Assembly: GCA_030841035.1 (NCBI GenBank)
Contig: JAVEDI010000061.1
Coordinates: 1-64,000 of the forward strand
Length of the DNA: 64,000 nucleotides
Direction of reading: 5' to 3'
Source of the DNA: Actinomycetota bacterium
Lineage (GTDB): Bacteria > Actinomycetota > Actinomycetes > JACCUZ01
Of the stretch, positions 30,311 through 39,748 are shown one piece after another (position 1 is the first letter of the stretch; each line of letters opens with the position of its first letter). The notes beneath the pieces were generated by a model. It was not told the DNA's origin. It ran no database searches and saw nothing but the letters and a program-made list of their open reading frames with translations. The position numbers were made by a program, and so were the translations under genes.

Positions 30311-31899
30311 CGCTTGATCCCCTCGAGCAGCTCCGTCGCGGGGTTGTAGTAGCCGTCGGCCTGGCGGACCACGCCGTCGTACCCCTTGCCCTTGTCGGGC
30401 GGACGCTTCATCAGCCCGAACGTGCCGTCGGCGATCGCGTCGAGCAGCGCGCCCTGCCCCGGCTCGTCGACGATCCTCTGCAGCAGCGCGACCGCCTCGT
30501 CCAGCACCTGGTGGGCCCGGGTCTGGATGAACCCGCCGGGCCGAGGATGGAAGTCCTCGTGCAGGTTGCCGGCGGCGTCCAGGACGTAGCGCACGTTCTG
30601 CAGCGCGAGGTCGCGGTCGGACAGGAACGGGGTGACCACCGCCTCGGTCATCATGCCGACGAGCAGGATGCCCTGGCCGGTCATCGCGCCGACCAGGTTG
30701 AAGAACCCGTCAAGCAGGTAGCCCCGGAAGACGTCACCGGTCATGTGCTTGGTGGGCGGCATCCACTTGAGCGGCGCCTTGGGAAACAGCTCGCGGGCGA
30801 GCATCGCGTGGGCCAGCTCGAGCCGGAACGAGTCCGGGACCTCGGGGTTGATCTCGAAGGCGTGACCCAGCCCCAGCTGCCAGTCCTCGAGGCCCGCCTC
30901 CTTGGCGAAGTACTCGTTGAGCAGCTGGGACACCGTGACCGTGTGGGCCTCCTCGACCGCGTCCGCGGTCGTGAGGTAGTTGTCCTCACCGGTGTTGATG
31001 ATGATGCCGGCGCGCGCGTGCACCTGGCGCGAGAACCGCTGGTCCACGAAGGTCCGGATCGGGTTGATGTCACGGAAGAGGATGCCGTACATCGAGTCGT
31101 TGAGCATCATGTCGAGGCGCTCGAGCCCGGCGAGCGTGGCGATCTCGGGCATGCACAGCCCCGAGGCGTAGTTGGTCAGCCGCACATAGCGCCCCAGCTC
31201 CCGCGACACGTCGTCGAGCGCCGCGCGCATCAGGCGGAAGTTCTCCTGCGTCGCGTAGGTGCCGGCGTAACCCTCGCGCGTCGCCCCCTCCGGCACGTAG
31301 TCGAGCAGCGACTGCCCGGTGGAGCGGATCACCGCGATGACGTCGGCGCCCCCGCGGGCGGCCGCCTGGGCCTGGGGGATGTCCTCGTGGATGTCGCCGG
31401 TCGCGACGATCAGGTAGATCCACGGCTGCCGCGGCGCGTCGCCGATCCGACGCAGCATGCCCTCGCGCTCCCGTCGCCGCCGGTCGATCGTGGCGATGCC
31501 ACCGGCGACCTGGCGGCGCGCGGCGGCGCCTGCCGCCTGGGCGTCACGCCCCTCGGGGATGCGCAGCTGCGCGCCACCGGTGGACGCCTTCTGTGCCAGC
31601 TCGGTCAGGTCCCCGTGCCTGCCCCGGCGCATCGCGTCCCATACCGGCAGCGCGACGCCGTGCTCCAGGCCGACCTCCTCGCGCACGGCGTCGACGAGCC
31701 GGTTGGCCCACGGGATGCCGTCGGGGTCGGCGCCGGTGATGCCGGCCATCCGCAGGACGGCGCGCTCGACCGACACGGTCGTGTGGGTCCGGGCCAGCCG
31801 CACGAGGGGCCGGCCGGCCTGCCGCGCCAGGGCGCGGGCCCGACGGACCGTCGCTGCGTCGAGGTCCAGCTTGCGGTCGGGCGGGGCGCTGCGGGGCAC
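30307..31899 (-). CDS. kamD: Lysine 5,6-aminomutase alpha subunit
   Basis: 530-residue TIM-barrel PLP subunit of the aminomutase, with characteristic runs YLIVATGDIHEDIPQAQAAA, STGQSLLDYVPEGATREG and MLNDSMYGILFRDIN. The GTG at 31899 starts PRSAPPDRKLDLD just ahead of the conserved domain, with GGAAGG upstream. The same frame stays open far beyond, across other genes on the other strand; that extension is not coding. First gene of kamD-kamE-kal. Confidence 0.93.
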   Translation of the reverse strand: MPRSAPPDRKLDLDAATVRRARALARQAGRPLVRLARTHTTVSVERAVLRMAGITGADPDGIPWANRLVDAVREEVGLEHGVALPVWDAMRRGRHGDLTELAQKASTGGAQLRIPEGRDAQAAGAAARRQVAGGIATIDRRRREREGMLRRIGDAPRQPWIYLIVATGDIHEDIPQAQAAARGGADVIAVIRSTGQSLLDYVPEGATREGYAGTYATQENFRLMRAALDDVSRELGRYVRLTNYASGLCMPEIATLAGLERLDMMLNDSMYGILFRDINPIRTFVDQRFSRQVHARAGIIINTGEDNYLTTADAVEEAHTVTVSQLLNEYFAKEAGLEDWQLGLGHAFEINPEVPDSFRLELAHAMLARELFPKAPLKWMPPTKHMTGDVFRGYLLDGFFNLVGAMTGQGILLVGMMTEAVVTPFLSDRDLALQNVRYVLDAAGNLHEDFHPRPGGFIQTRAHQVLDEAVALLQRIVDEPGQGALLDAIADGTFGLMKRPPDKGKGYDGVVRQADGYYNPATELLEGIKR

Positions 31900-32256
31900 G
31901 GCGGGCTCGCCTTCCTGCCCCGGACGGCGGGCGGCTGGGCACGGCCGCGGGACGCAGCACCGGGGCGGTGCGGCGGAGGACTTCCGTCGCAGGCGCCCTT
32001 CGGCCGCAGATCCTGCGGCCATTGTGCCGTACGACGGGCAGTGCTTGCGCGTCCCTCGGCACCGCCACGTCGGCGCCGGACAGCCCCGGACCGGGCGGGA
32101 CGGTAGCCTGCCCCCGGGTGGGGCGGCCGCGGCAAGGGCCGTGTCGCTCCCGCCGCCTGGCGGTGCCCTCGGTAATCCTTGGGTCAAGTGCACGCGTCGC
32201 ACCATCACGTCTGCGACGATTGGCGCCGCTTTGCCACCATTAGCGGCTGACGACAC
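31900..32256. other. 357-bp divergent intergenic region
   Basis: Promoter region between kamD and the secreted protein gene. One clear hairpin (GGCCGCAG-ATC.-CTGCGGCC, 32002-32020). Its sequence does not show the conserved boxes of a cobalamin riboswitch. Confidence 0.5.
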
Positions 32257-34731
32257 ATGATCGGGGAGACGGTGTCCGCACCTGCGCTGACCAGCACGTC
32301 CCGCGGCCGCCTCGGGCGCGGCACGCACCGCAGCCGACTGGCTGGCGCCGCCGTGGCGACGCTCGGGCTGGTCGCGGGCCTGGTGGCGGCCTCCCCGCTC
32401 GACGCGAGCGCTGCGCGCAAGCCGCCCCCGGCGCCGATGCCCGCGGCGCTGACCCCGGGCACCTGGACCAGGCCGGTCTTCCCGGAGCGCTCCGTGCCCG
32501 GCTATTTCGGGCCGACCCGGGTCGAGGCGCGGGTCAGCGCCGGCGACGGGGCCACCGACGCCCGGTACATGATCCCGACCGCGGCGGGGACCTCGATGGT
32601 GTGGGGCGACTGGGACGGCAACGGCACCACCACGCCCGCGCTGTTCGCCGGCGGGCAGTGGCTGGTCTACAACCGCATCATCGGCGCGGCGCCGCAACCC
32701 AGCACGGGGCTCACCTTCGGCGCAGCCGGCGACCGGCCCGTGGCCGGTGACTGGGACGGCAACGGCACCACCGACATCGGCGTGGTGCGCGGCAACGTGT
32801 GGCTGCTCTCGCTGGGGACGACGCCGGTCGGGCCGGGCGTGCAGCAGCCCGTCTGGCGTCAGTTCGCCTTCGGGCTGCCCAGCGACCGGGTGGTGGTCGG
32901 TGACTGGAACGGCGACCGCACCGACACGATCGGCGTGGTCCGCGCCGGCAGGTGGTACCTGCGCGACTTCGCCAGCGCCGGCCGCTCGCGCAAGGCGTTC
33001 GCCTTCGGCAGGCCCGGCGACGTACCCGTGGTCGGTGACTGGAACGGCGACCGCACCGACACCGTCGGGGTGGTGCGCGGCTCGACCTGGTACACCCGCG
33101 ACACCAACACGACCGGACCGACGACGCCGAAGGCGGCGAAGGCCACGAAGCGCCCGGCCGCCAGGCCGAAGCCGGTGAAGGGCGGTCCCACCACGGTGCG
33201 CGTCGTCGCCCACCAGGCCGGCGCCGTGCCGGCGCCGTGGCGGACGCTTGCGGGGCCGACCGGTGCCGGCTGCCCCACGGCCGCCCGCAACGTCGCGGCG
33301 CAGGCCGGCTACGTCGTACCGAGCAGGATCCTCGACCGTCCCATGCCGGTCGCCGTCCCGGCGCCGGACCCGGCGTTCGCCGTGCGCGACTCGCTGCGGC
33401 AGGCCGAGCGCTACCTGCTCGGCGCCCAGTACGTCGAGCGCTGGGTGGGGCGCAGCCTGCAGCCCTTCACCGAGATCCGCGGCAAGGTCCGGGACGAGGA
33501 GCTGGCCATCCGCCGGCCGGCCATGGCGGCGCTGACCGTGGCGATCGCCGTCCGCACCAGCGCGCACTCCGACCTGCGGGTGGGCCGCACCCGCCAGGAC
33601 GCGATCCGCTACACCGACTGGCTGGTCCGCTCGCTGGCGTGCGAGCACGCCTCGGTGACACCGGGCGGCTGGGGGTCCGGGTGGCAGACCGCCCACTGGG
33701 CCAACCTGATCGGGGAGGCCGCGTGGCTGATCTGGGACCAGCTCTCGGCCCAGACGCGCGACTACGTCGCCTCGATGATCGTCTCCGAGGCCAACGTCCG
33801 GCTGGGCATGCCGACGGAGTACTGGGCCGACAAGGCGGGCACGGTGCTGAGCCCGGGCAACACCCACGCCGAGGAGGACGCCTGGAACGCCGCGCTGCTC
33901 GAGCTGGCCGTCAACATGATGCCCCGCGCGCCGCGGGTGGCGGACTGGCGGGCGAAGGCGGTCGAGCTGGAGGCGGCGGCGTACTCGACCAAGACCGACG
34001 CCAACTCCAGCACGCCGGTCAACGGTGTCGCGCTCACCGACCGGCTGAACGGGTCGAACATCTATGACGACGGGTCGGTGGAGAACCACTCCCGCATCCA
34101 TCCCGACTACAGCACCAACATCCAGCACCTGTGGTGGGCCGCGGACCTGGCCGGGCTGGCCGGCCGGCAGACCCCGGAGGCGGCGTTCCACAACGCGCCG
34201 CTGGTCTACGGCTCCTTCTCCAAGCTGTCCTTCGCGCCGGACACCGCGTCGCCGGCCGGCGGGGTCTACCTGCAGCCCGGTGGCACCATCTACCGCCCGG
34301 GCTCGGGCGACATCTACTACCCGCAGGGCAGTGACTGGGGCGTGGTGCGCCGGGCGCACTTCGTCAGCCTGGACGCCCACGCGCTGGCCTACGGCGCGTG
34401 GATCGCGCCGCCGGACGCGTGGAACCCCCGCGACGCGCTGACCTTCCACATCGCGGCGCAGCAGGCTCTCGCCAAGACCTCCGGGGTCTCCGACGGGCGC
34501 ACCTACAGCATCAACGACGCGGTCGCCTTCTCCCAGGACACCTACCCGGGCCGCGAGGAGTACGCCGCGCAGCAGCTGGCCACCGGCTGGCTGGCGCTGT
34601 ACGTCGGCCGGGTCGGTCGTCTCAAGGTGGACACCAGCGGCTACGCCAAGCCGACGGTCGCCTTCCAGCGCGCCCACAGCTTCCGTCAGCCGGGCGCGAC
34701 GTCCTCGCAACGCGAGACGCTCAGCCCCTGA
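32257..34731 (+). CDS. Secreted protein with FG-GAP/VCBS-like repeats and alpha-toroid-like domain
   Basis: 824 residues. Signal peptide (RLAGAAVATLGLVAGLVAAS, cleavage near ASAA). Residues ~100-290 hold four blade-like repeats with Ca-binding-type loops (GDWDGNGTT twice, GDWNGDRTD twice, each followed by VVRxxxWY or similar). A basic linker follows, then a helical domain of ~450 residues (GWGSGWQTAHWANLIGEAAWL, NTHAEEDAWNAALLELAVNM, IYDDGSVENHSRIHPDYS, PQGSDWGVVRRAHFVSLDAHA) resembling alpha/alpha-toroid polysaccharide lyases. Substrate unknown. It interrupts the lysine genes. Confidence 0.8.
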   Translation: MIGETVSAPALTSTSRGRLGRGTHRSRLAGAAVATLGLVAGLVAASPLDASAARKPPPAPMPAALTPGTWTRPVFPERSVPGYFGPTRVEARVSAGDGATDARYMIPTAAGTSMVWGDWDGNGTTTPALFAGGQWLVYNRIIGAAPQPSTGLTFGAAGDRPVAGDWDGNGTTDIGVVRGNVWLLSLGTTPVGPGVQQPVWRQFAFGLPSDRVVVGDWNGDRTDTIGVVRAGRWYLRDFASAGRSRKAFAFGRPGDVPVVGDWNGDRTDTVGVVRGSTWYTRDTNTTGPTTPKAAKATKRPAARPKPVKGGPTTVRVVAHQAGAVPAPWRTLAGPTGAGCPTAARNVAAQAGYVVPSRILDRPMPVAVPAPDPAFAVRDSLRQAERYLLGAQYVERWVGRSLQPFTEIRGKVRDEELAIRRPAMAALTVAIAVRTSAHSDLRVGRTRQDAIRYTDWLVRSLACEHASVTPGGWGSGWQTAHWANLIGEAAWLIWDQLSAQTRDYVASMIVSEANVRLGMPTEYWADKAGTVLSPGNTHAEEDAWNAALLELAVNMMPRAPRVADWRAKAVELEAAAYSTKTDANSSTPVNGVALTDRLNGSNIYDDGSVENHSRIHPDYSTNIQHLWWAADLAGLAGRQTPEAAFHNAPLVYGSFSKLSFAPDTASPAGGVYLQPGGTIYRPGSGDIYYPQGSDWGVVRRAHFVSLDAHALAYGAWIAPPDAWNPRDALTFHIAAQQALAKTSGVSDGRTYSINDAVAFSQDTYPGREEYAAQQLATGWLALYVGRVGRLKVDTSGYAKPTVAFQRAHSFRQPGATSSQRETLSP

Positions 34732-34741
34732 CCTCATCCCG

Positions 34742-34776
34742 GGGATCGGTGCGCCGTGACCCGGCGCACCGATCCC
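34742..34776 (+). terminator. Strong terminator hairpin
   Basis: GGGATCGGTGCGCC / GGCGCACCGATCCC, perfect 14-bp stem with a 7-nt loop, 10 bp after the stop of the secreted protein gene. It covers the GTG at 34756, which argues for the later start of the next gene. Confidence 0.75.
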
Positions 34777-34836
34777 GGATACGGTCGAGCCGCCTGGCCG
34801 CCGGTCACCCGCATCCCGTCCCTGGGAGCTCGCCGC

Positions 34837-35505
34837 ATGTTCTACGCGCTCACGCGCCTGCTCACCATGGTGCTGTTCCGCGTCCTGTGGCGGCCGGTCA
34901 TCGAGGGCCGGGAGCACATCCCGCCGACCGGCCCGGTCATCGTGGCGAGCAACCACTTGGCCTTCATCGACAGCATCGTCATCCCGCTGGCGGTGCCGCG
35001 GCGCGTGGTGTTCCTGGCCAAGGCCGAGTACTTCGAGGGCCGCTCGCTGGCCAGCCTGCCGCGGCGCGCGTTCTTCCACACCTTCGGTGCGGTCCCGGTC
35101 GCGCGCGACCAGCAGCGCGACGCCCAGGCCTCGCTGGAGCTGGCCGCCGCCGTGCTGGCCCGCGGCGACGCGTTCGGCATCTACCCCGAGGGCACCCGCT
35201 CCCGCGACGGGCGGCTCTATCGCGGCCGCACCGGGGTCGGCTGGCTCGCGGTGGCGACCGGCGCGCCGGTGCTGCCGGTCGGGCTGGTCGGCACCGACCG
35301 GGTCCAGCCGGTCGGCGCGCGGCTGCCCCGCGTCCACCGGGTGCGGGTCCGCTTCGGCGAGCCGGTCGACCCCGCGCCCTACCTGCAGGGCCGCGCCCCC
35401 GGTGAGGTGCGCCGGCTGGTGACCGACGAGGTGATGGATCGCATCGCCGTGCTGTCCGGACAGGAGCGGGTGGCCACCTACAACGAGCGGCCGGTGGAGA
35501 TCTGA
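34837..35505 (+). CDS. 1-acylglycerol-3-phosphate acyltransferase (PlsC family)
   Basis: 222-residue acyltransferase of phospholipid synthesis. The HX4D motif is SNHLAFIDSIV, and the glycerophosphate-binding block is GIYPEGTRSRDGRLYRGRTG. The ATG at 34837 has GGGAG upstream and lies beyond the terminator hairpin; an in-frame GTG at 34756 falls within that hairpin. Convergent with the amidohydrolase gene. Confidence 0.9.
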   Translation: MFYALTRLLTMVLFRVLWRPVIEGREHIPPTGPVIVASNHLAFIDSIVIPLAVPRRVVFLAKAEYFEGRSLASLPRRAFFHTFGAVPVARDQQRDAQASLELAAAVLARGDAFGIYPEGTRSRDGRLYRGRTGVGWLAVATGAPVLPVGLVGTDRVQPVGARLPRVHRVRVRFGEPVDPAPYLQGRAPGEVRRLVTDEVMDRIAVLSGQERVATYNERPVEI

Positions 35506-35509
35506 CCCG

Positions 35510-37027
35510 CTAGACCTCGTAGACGGTCCGCCCGCGCACCACCGTGCGCAGGCAGCTCGGCAGCGGCTCGTCGGGCCGCAGTGCCGGCAGCCCCGGCCCC
35601 GTGTGCGTCCCGGTGTCCCAGACGGCGTACGTCGCCGGCGCACCCACGCGCAGCAGGCCCCCGTCGTCGACGCGGGCGGCCCACCACCCGCCGCGGGTGT
35701 GCGCGCTGAATGCCACATCGACCGCCACCCGCTGGGTCGCGGTGCGGTGGCGCGCCGCAGCCCGCACCGTGCCCCACGGGTCGATCGGCGTGACGGGCGC
35801 GTCGGAACCCAGGGCGATCACGACCCCCGCGGCGGCAAGGCTCGCGAACGGGTTGAGCGTCAGGGCCCGCGGCAGGCCGAGCCGCTCGGCGTACATGCCG
35901 CCGGCACCGCCCCACAGCCGGTCGAAGGCCGGCTGCACCGAGGCCACGACGCCGAGCTCGGCCAGGGTGGCGATCATGGCCTCGTCGACCATCTCGACGT
36001 GCTCGAGCCGGTGCCGGGCGGCGCGCACGGCCGTCACGCCGGCCCGCTCGGCCGCCTCGCGCAGGCCCGCGACCACCGTCGCCAGCGCGCCGTCGCCGAT
36101 CGCGTGGAAGCCCGCCTGCACGCCCGCGGCGGTGCACGCGAGTACGTGGTCGCGCACCTGCGCCGCGCTCAGGTAGGCGTGGCCCGCGTGGTCGGCGTCG
36201 GCGTACGGCGCCCGCAGGCAGGCGGTGTGCGACCCGATCGAGCCGTCGGCGAACAGGTCGCCCGCGGCGCCGAGCGCGCCGAGGTCGCGGGCCGTCCGGA
36301 CCCCGTCCAGCTGCCCCCAGTAGCCAACGACGTCCGGGCCCGGCTCCTGCGCCGCCAGGGCCAGCAGCTCCCGCAGGTCCTCCTCGCTGGAGACGTCCGG
36401 GCCGCCCAGCTCGTGGAAGGCACCCACGCCCAGCGCCGCGGCCCGGTCCCGGGCAGCACGTTGCGCCGCCCGGCGGTCCGCGGGGCGCAGCGACTCGCGA
36501 GCCACCCGCCGCACCAGATGGTGGGCCTCGCTGCTCAGGTGCCCCGAGTCGGTGTAGCCCTCGGCGGCGCGCGCCTCGGGCGCCGCGGCCAGCAGCGCGG
36601 AGGACACCACGGCGGAGTGCACGTCGACACGGGTCAGGTAGACCACTCCCCCGTACGACGCCCGGTCCAGCTCGAGACGGGTCGGCGGCCGGTGCTCCGG
36701 CCAGGTGGTCTCGTCCCAGCCGTGGCCCAGCACCACGCCACCACGGCGCGCCCGCCCGTGCGCCTCCACGGCGCGCAGGCACTGCGCGAGGCTGGTGCAG
36801 CCGGACAGGTCGAGACCCTGCAGCGCCAGGCCGGTCGACGTCGCGTGCACGTGGGCGTCCACGAAGGCGGGGGTGACGAGCGCGCCTGCGAGGTCGACGG
36901 TCGCCTCGACGGTGCCGGGCGCGCCACCGCGGCCCACCCAGGAGATGACCGCCCCGTCGGTCACCAGCGACGTGGCGCCGGGGTCCTCGGGAGACAGGAC
37001 GCGGGCGTTGACCAGCAGGGTGCGCAC
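35510..37027 (-). CDS. Amidohydrolase family 3 protein
   Basis: 505-residue metal-dependent amidohydrolase. The metal-binding HxH is in PAFVDAHVHATS; later metal and substrate residues lie in GFHAIGDGAL, HRLEHVEM and ALGSDAPVTPIDPW. The family acts on N-acyl and amide bonds, and includes YtcJ-like proteins. The GTG at 37027 lies 4 bp after the kdd stop, so it is in an operon with kdd; a role in lysine-derived intermediates is possible but unproven. Confidence 0.88.
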   Translation of the reverse strand: MRTLLVNARVLSPEDPGATSLVTDGAVISWVGRGGAPGTVEATVDLAGALVTPAFVDAHVHATSTGLALQGLDLSGCTSLAQCLRAVEAHGRARRGGVVLGHGWDETTWPEHRPPTRLELDRASYGGVVYLTRVDVHSAVVSSALLAAAPEARAAEGYTDSGHLSSEAHHLVRRVARESLRPADRRAAQRAARDRAAALGVGAFHELGGPDVSSEEDLRELLALAAQEPGPDVVGYWGQLDGVRTARDLGALGAAGDLFADGSIGSHTACLRAPYADADHAGHAYLSAAQVRDHVLACTAAGVQAGFHAIGDGALATVVAGLREAAERAGVTAVRAARHRLEHVEMVDEAMIATLAELGVVASVQPAFDRLWGGAGGMYAERLGLPRALTLNPFASLAAAGVVIALGSDAPVTPIDPWGTVRAAARHRTATQRVAVDVAFSAHTRGGWWAARVDDGGLLRVGAPATYAVWDTGTHTGPGLPALRPDEPLPSCLRTVVRGRTVYEV

Positions 37028-37031
37028 GCGC

Positions 37032-38135
37032 TCAGTCTGCCGGTGGCCGGACCCGACGCTCGAACAGCGTCCGCACGGCCGGCTCGGCGCGCAGCAGGTC
37101 CAAGGCGTAGGCCGCATGACCGGGCACGTAGCCGTTGCCCACGAGCATGGTCACGTCGGCGGCGAGCCCCTCCGCGCCCAGCGCTGCGGCGGAGAAGGAC
37201 GTCGCCATCGAGAAGAAGATCACCGTGCCACCGTCGCCGGTGGCGAGCACCGCGCCGTGCTCGCAGCCCGGCACGTCCACGCAGACGACGGTGACGTCCG
37301 CGGGAGCGCCGAGGGCAGTGCCGACGGCGTCCGCGAGCGCGACGGGGTCGCGGGCGTCGGCCAGGGCCACCACGTCGGCCAGGCCGACCTCGCGCAGGAG
37401 CGCGGCCTCGTGCTCGACCGGCACGACGCCGACCGTGCGCACCGTCGCGCCGAGCTCGAGGCCGGCGTGCCGCGCGGCCGCGAGCGAGAGGGCCCCGCTC
37501 TTGCCGGCAGCGCCGAGGACGGCCACCCGGACCGGCTCACCGGCCACGCCGTCCGCGGCGACCCGCTCGGCGACGTGCCGGCGTACCACCCGGGCGACCA
37601 GCGCCGGCGCGCCGCACACGTCCATGACGGCCATCGACAGCTCGGGGCGCAGGTCCTCGGGCAGCACCGCCGCGATCGAGCGCCCGAAGAGGATGGCGTG
37701 TCCCTCGGCAGGCACCTGCTCGCTGCGCCCGTCCCACCGCGCCAGGCCGTCGGTCACCTGCAGGGGGGTCAGCGAGAGGGAGACCAGCGTCGCGACCCGG
37801 GCGCCCGGCGCCAGGCCCAGCGGTGACTCGGGCCCTACCTCCTCGACGACGCCGACGAGCATGCCGCCGGAGCCGGTGACGGGGTTGTGCATCTTGCCGC
37901 GCTCGCTGATGATCGCCAGCACCTCGGCCCGCACCGCGTCGCCGTCGCCGTCGTGCTTGGTCACCAGCTGGTGCAGCGATGCCGCATCCAGGTTGAGCAG
38001 CTCGACGCGCACCCGGACCTCGTCGCAGCCGACGTCCGGGCGGGCGTCGAGGCGGTACGCCGCCTGCGGGAGCGCACCGGCGGGCTCGATCACCCGGTGC
38101 AGCCCGACGGGCGACGTGGCGTTGCGGTCACCCAC
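37032..38135 (-). CDS. kdd: L-erythro-3,5-diaminohexanoate dehydrogenase
   Basis: 367 residues. Oxidatively deaminates 3,5-diaminohexanoate to 5-amino-3-oxohexanoate, the step after the two aminomutases. The nucleotide-binding motif is VAVLGAAGKSGALSLAAAR; conserved segments are ERGKMHNPVTGSGGMLVG and GGTVIFFSMATSFSAAALGAEG. GTG start with a strong AAAGGAG. Divergent from kamA. Confidence 0.92.
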   Translation of the reverse strand: MGDRNATSPVGLHRVIEPAGALPQAAYRLDARPDVGCDEVRVRVELLNLDAASLHQLVTKHDGDGDAVRAEVLAIISERGKMHNPVTGSGGMLVGVVEEVGPESPLGLAPGARVATLVSLSLTPLQVTDGLARWDGRSEQVPAEGHAILFGRSIAAVLPEDLRPELSMAVMDVCGAPALVARVVRRHVAERVAADGVAGEPVRVAVLGAAGKSGALSLAAARHAGLELGATVRTVGVVPVEHEAALLREVGLADVVALADARDPVALADAVGTALGAPADVTVVCVDVPGCEHGAVLATGDGGTVIFFSMATSFSAAALGAEGLAADVTMLVGNGYVPGHAAYALDLLRAEPAVRTLFERRVRPPAD

Positions 38136-38205
38136 GGTGCTCCTTTCTCCGAGCGGACGATCGACGGCCGGTCCTGCTGCCTGCGGGAGATCCTACGGTG
38201 TCGGG

Positions 38206-39744
38206 ATGGCCGAGCCGCAGGATCTCCCGTACCCTGCGGTTATGACAGCTGCAGCGCCCCGCCCGCCGGCCGGTGCCGGGGACCGCCTCCCGGGCGCCGC
38301 TGACCCCCTCGCGCTGGCGCAGCCCTACGTCTACCGCCGCCGGGAGCTCGTGGAGCCCGACTGGCGGCGGCTGCCCGGCTGGCGCGAGGTGAGCGCCGCG
38401 CAGTGGTCCAGCGCCCAGTGGCAGCGCGCCCACTGCGTCAAGAACGTCGCGCAGCTGCGGGCGGTCTTCGGCGACCTCCTGGCGGACCGCTGCTATGCCG
38501 ACCTGGAGCGTGACCAGGCGCAGCGGGCCACCATGTCGATGCTGGTGCCGCCCCAGATGATCAACACCATCGTTGCGAGCGGCCCCGCGCCGGGCCAGAG
38601 CTGGACCGAGGCGTGGTACGCCGACCCGGTCCGCTGCTACATGCTGCCGGTGTTCTCCGACCGACGCACCGACTGGCCGAGCCACCCGCACGCCAGCCGG
38701 GACTCCCTCCACGAGCACGACATGTGGGTCGCCGAGGGACTGACCCACCGCTACCCGACCAAGGTGCTCGCCGAGCTGCTGCCGACCTGCCCGCAGTACT
38801 GCGGGCACTGCACGCGCATGGACCTGGTGGGCACGTCGACGCCGACGGTCACCAAGCTGAGGTTCGAGCTCAAGCCGGTCGACCGCTACGACGCCATGAT
38901 CGACTACCTGAGCCGCTCCCCCGGTGTCCGCGACGTCGTGGTCTCCGGCGGCGACGTGGCGAACATGCCGTTCAAGAACCTCGAGGCTTTCGTCGCACGG
39001 CTGCTCGACATCGAGAACATCCGCGACATCCGGCTGGCCACGAAGGCCCTGATGGGCCTTCCCCAGCACTGGCTGCAGGACGACGTACGCGCCGGCATGC
39101 AGCGGCTCGCCTCGGTGGCGCGGGCCCGCGGCGTGCACCTGGCGATCCACACCCATGTCAACAGCGCCGCGTCGGTGACGCCGCTGGTGGCGGAGGCCAC
39201 CACGGCCATGCTCGACGCCGGGGTCCGCGACGTGCGTAACCAGGGCGTCCTCATGCACGGCGTCAACGCCAACGCCACCGACCTGCTCGACCTCTGCTTC
39301 GCCCTGCTCGACGGAGCGGGGATCATGCCCTACTACTTCTACATGTGCGACATGATCCCGTTCGCCGAGCACTGGCGCGTCTCGGTCAAGGAGGCGCAGA
39401 GCCTGCAGCACGCCATCATGGGCTACCTGCCGGGCTTCGCGACGCCGCGCATCATCTGTGACGTGCCGTTCGTCGGCAAGCGGTGGGTGCACCAGGTCGA
39501 GGAGTACGACGACGTGCGCGGCGTCTCGTACTGGACGAAGAACTACCGCACCGGCATCGAGGCGAGCGACGCGGAGGCCTTGGACCGCCGGTACGAGTAC
39601 TACGACCCGATCCACACGCTGCCGGAGGCCGGACGGCGGTGGTGGCGCGAGCACGGTCCGGCGATCGATCATGCGGCCGTCGCCGTGCAGGCGGCCGCCT
39701 CGCGCACGGCGGCGGGTGCCCAGGACGCGGCACTCGTCACGTAG
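38206..39744 (+). CDS. kamA: Lysine 2,3-aminomutase (KamA-like radical SAM)
   Basis: PLP and [4Fe-4S]/SAM enzyme that converts L-lysine to beta-lysine. The cluster motif is CPQYCGHCTRMDLVG; SGGDVANMP and HTHVNSAASVTP match the family, and QGVLMHGVNANAT carries the conserved barrel end. Two starts are possible, ATG 38206 (512 aa) and ATG 38242 (500 aa), neither with a clear ribosome site. 38242 lies 6 nt from a TACCCT -10-like element, so a leaderless start there is possible. Confidence 0.9.
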   Translation: MAEPQDLPYPAVMTAAAPRPPAGAGDRLPGAADPLALAQPYVYRRRELVEPDWRRLPGWREVSAAQWSSAQWQRAHCVKNVAQLRAVFGDLLADRCYADLERDQAQRATMSMLVPPQMINTIVASGPAPGQSWTEAWYADPVRCYMLPVFSDRRTDWPSHPHASRDSLHEHDMWVAEGLTHRYPTKVLAELLPTCPQYCGHCTRMDLVGTSTPTVTKLRFELKPVDRYDAMIDYLSRSPGVRDVVVSGGDVANMPFKNLEAFVARLLDIENIRDIRLATKALMGLPQHWLQDDVRAGMQRLASVARARGVHLAIHTHVNSAASVTPLVAEATTAMLDAGVRDVRNQGVLMHGVNANATDLLDLCFALLDGAGIMPYYFYMCDMIPFAEHWRVSVKEAQSLQHAIMGYLPGFATPRIICDVPFVGKRWVHQVEEYDDVRGVSYWTKNYRTGIEASDAEALDRRYEYYDPIHTLPEAGRRWWREHGPAIDHAAVAVQAAASRTAAGAQDAALVT

Positions 39745-39748
39745 CGCG

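Noticed and set aside
31900-32256. Cobalamin riboswitch before the B12-dependent kamD-kamE operon
   Set aside because: I looked for the conserved B12-box and core elements on the minus strand and did not find them; only a simple hairpin is present.
30307-35718. 1,803-codon minus-strand frame apparently fusing KamD to a huge N-terminus
   Set aside because: The upstream part lies antisense to the secreted protein gene and plsC and is low-complexity from GC bias. KamD begins at 31899.
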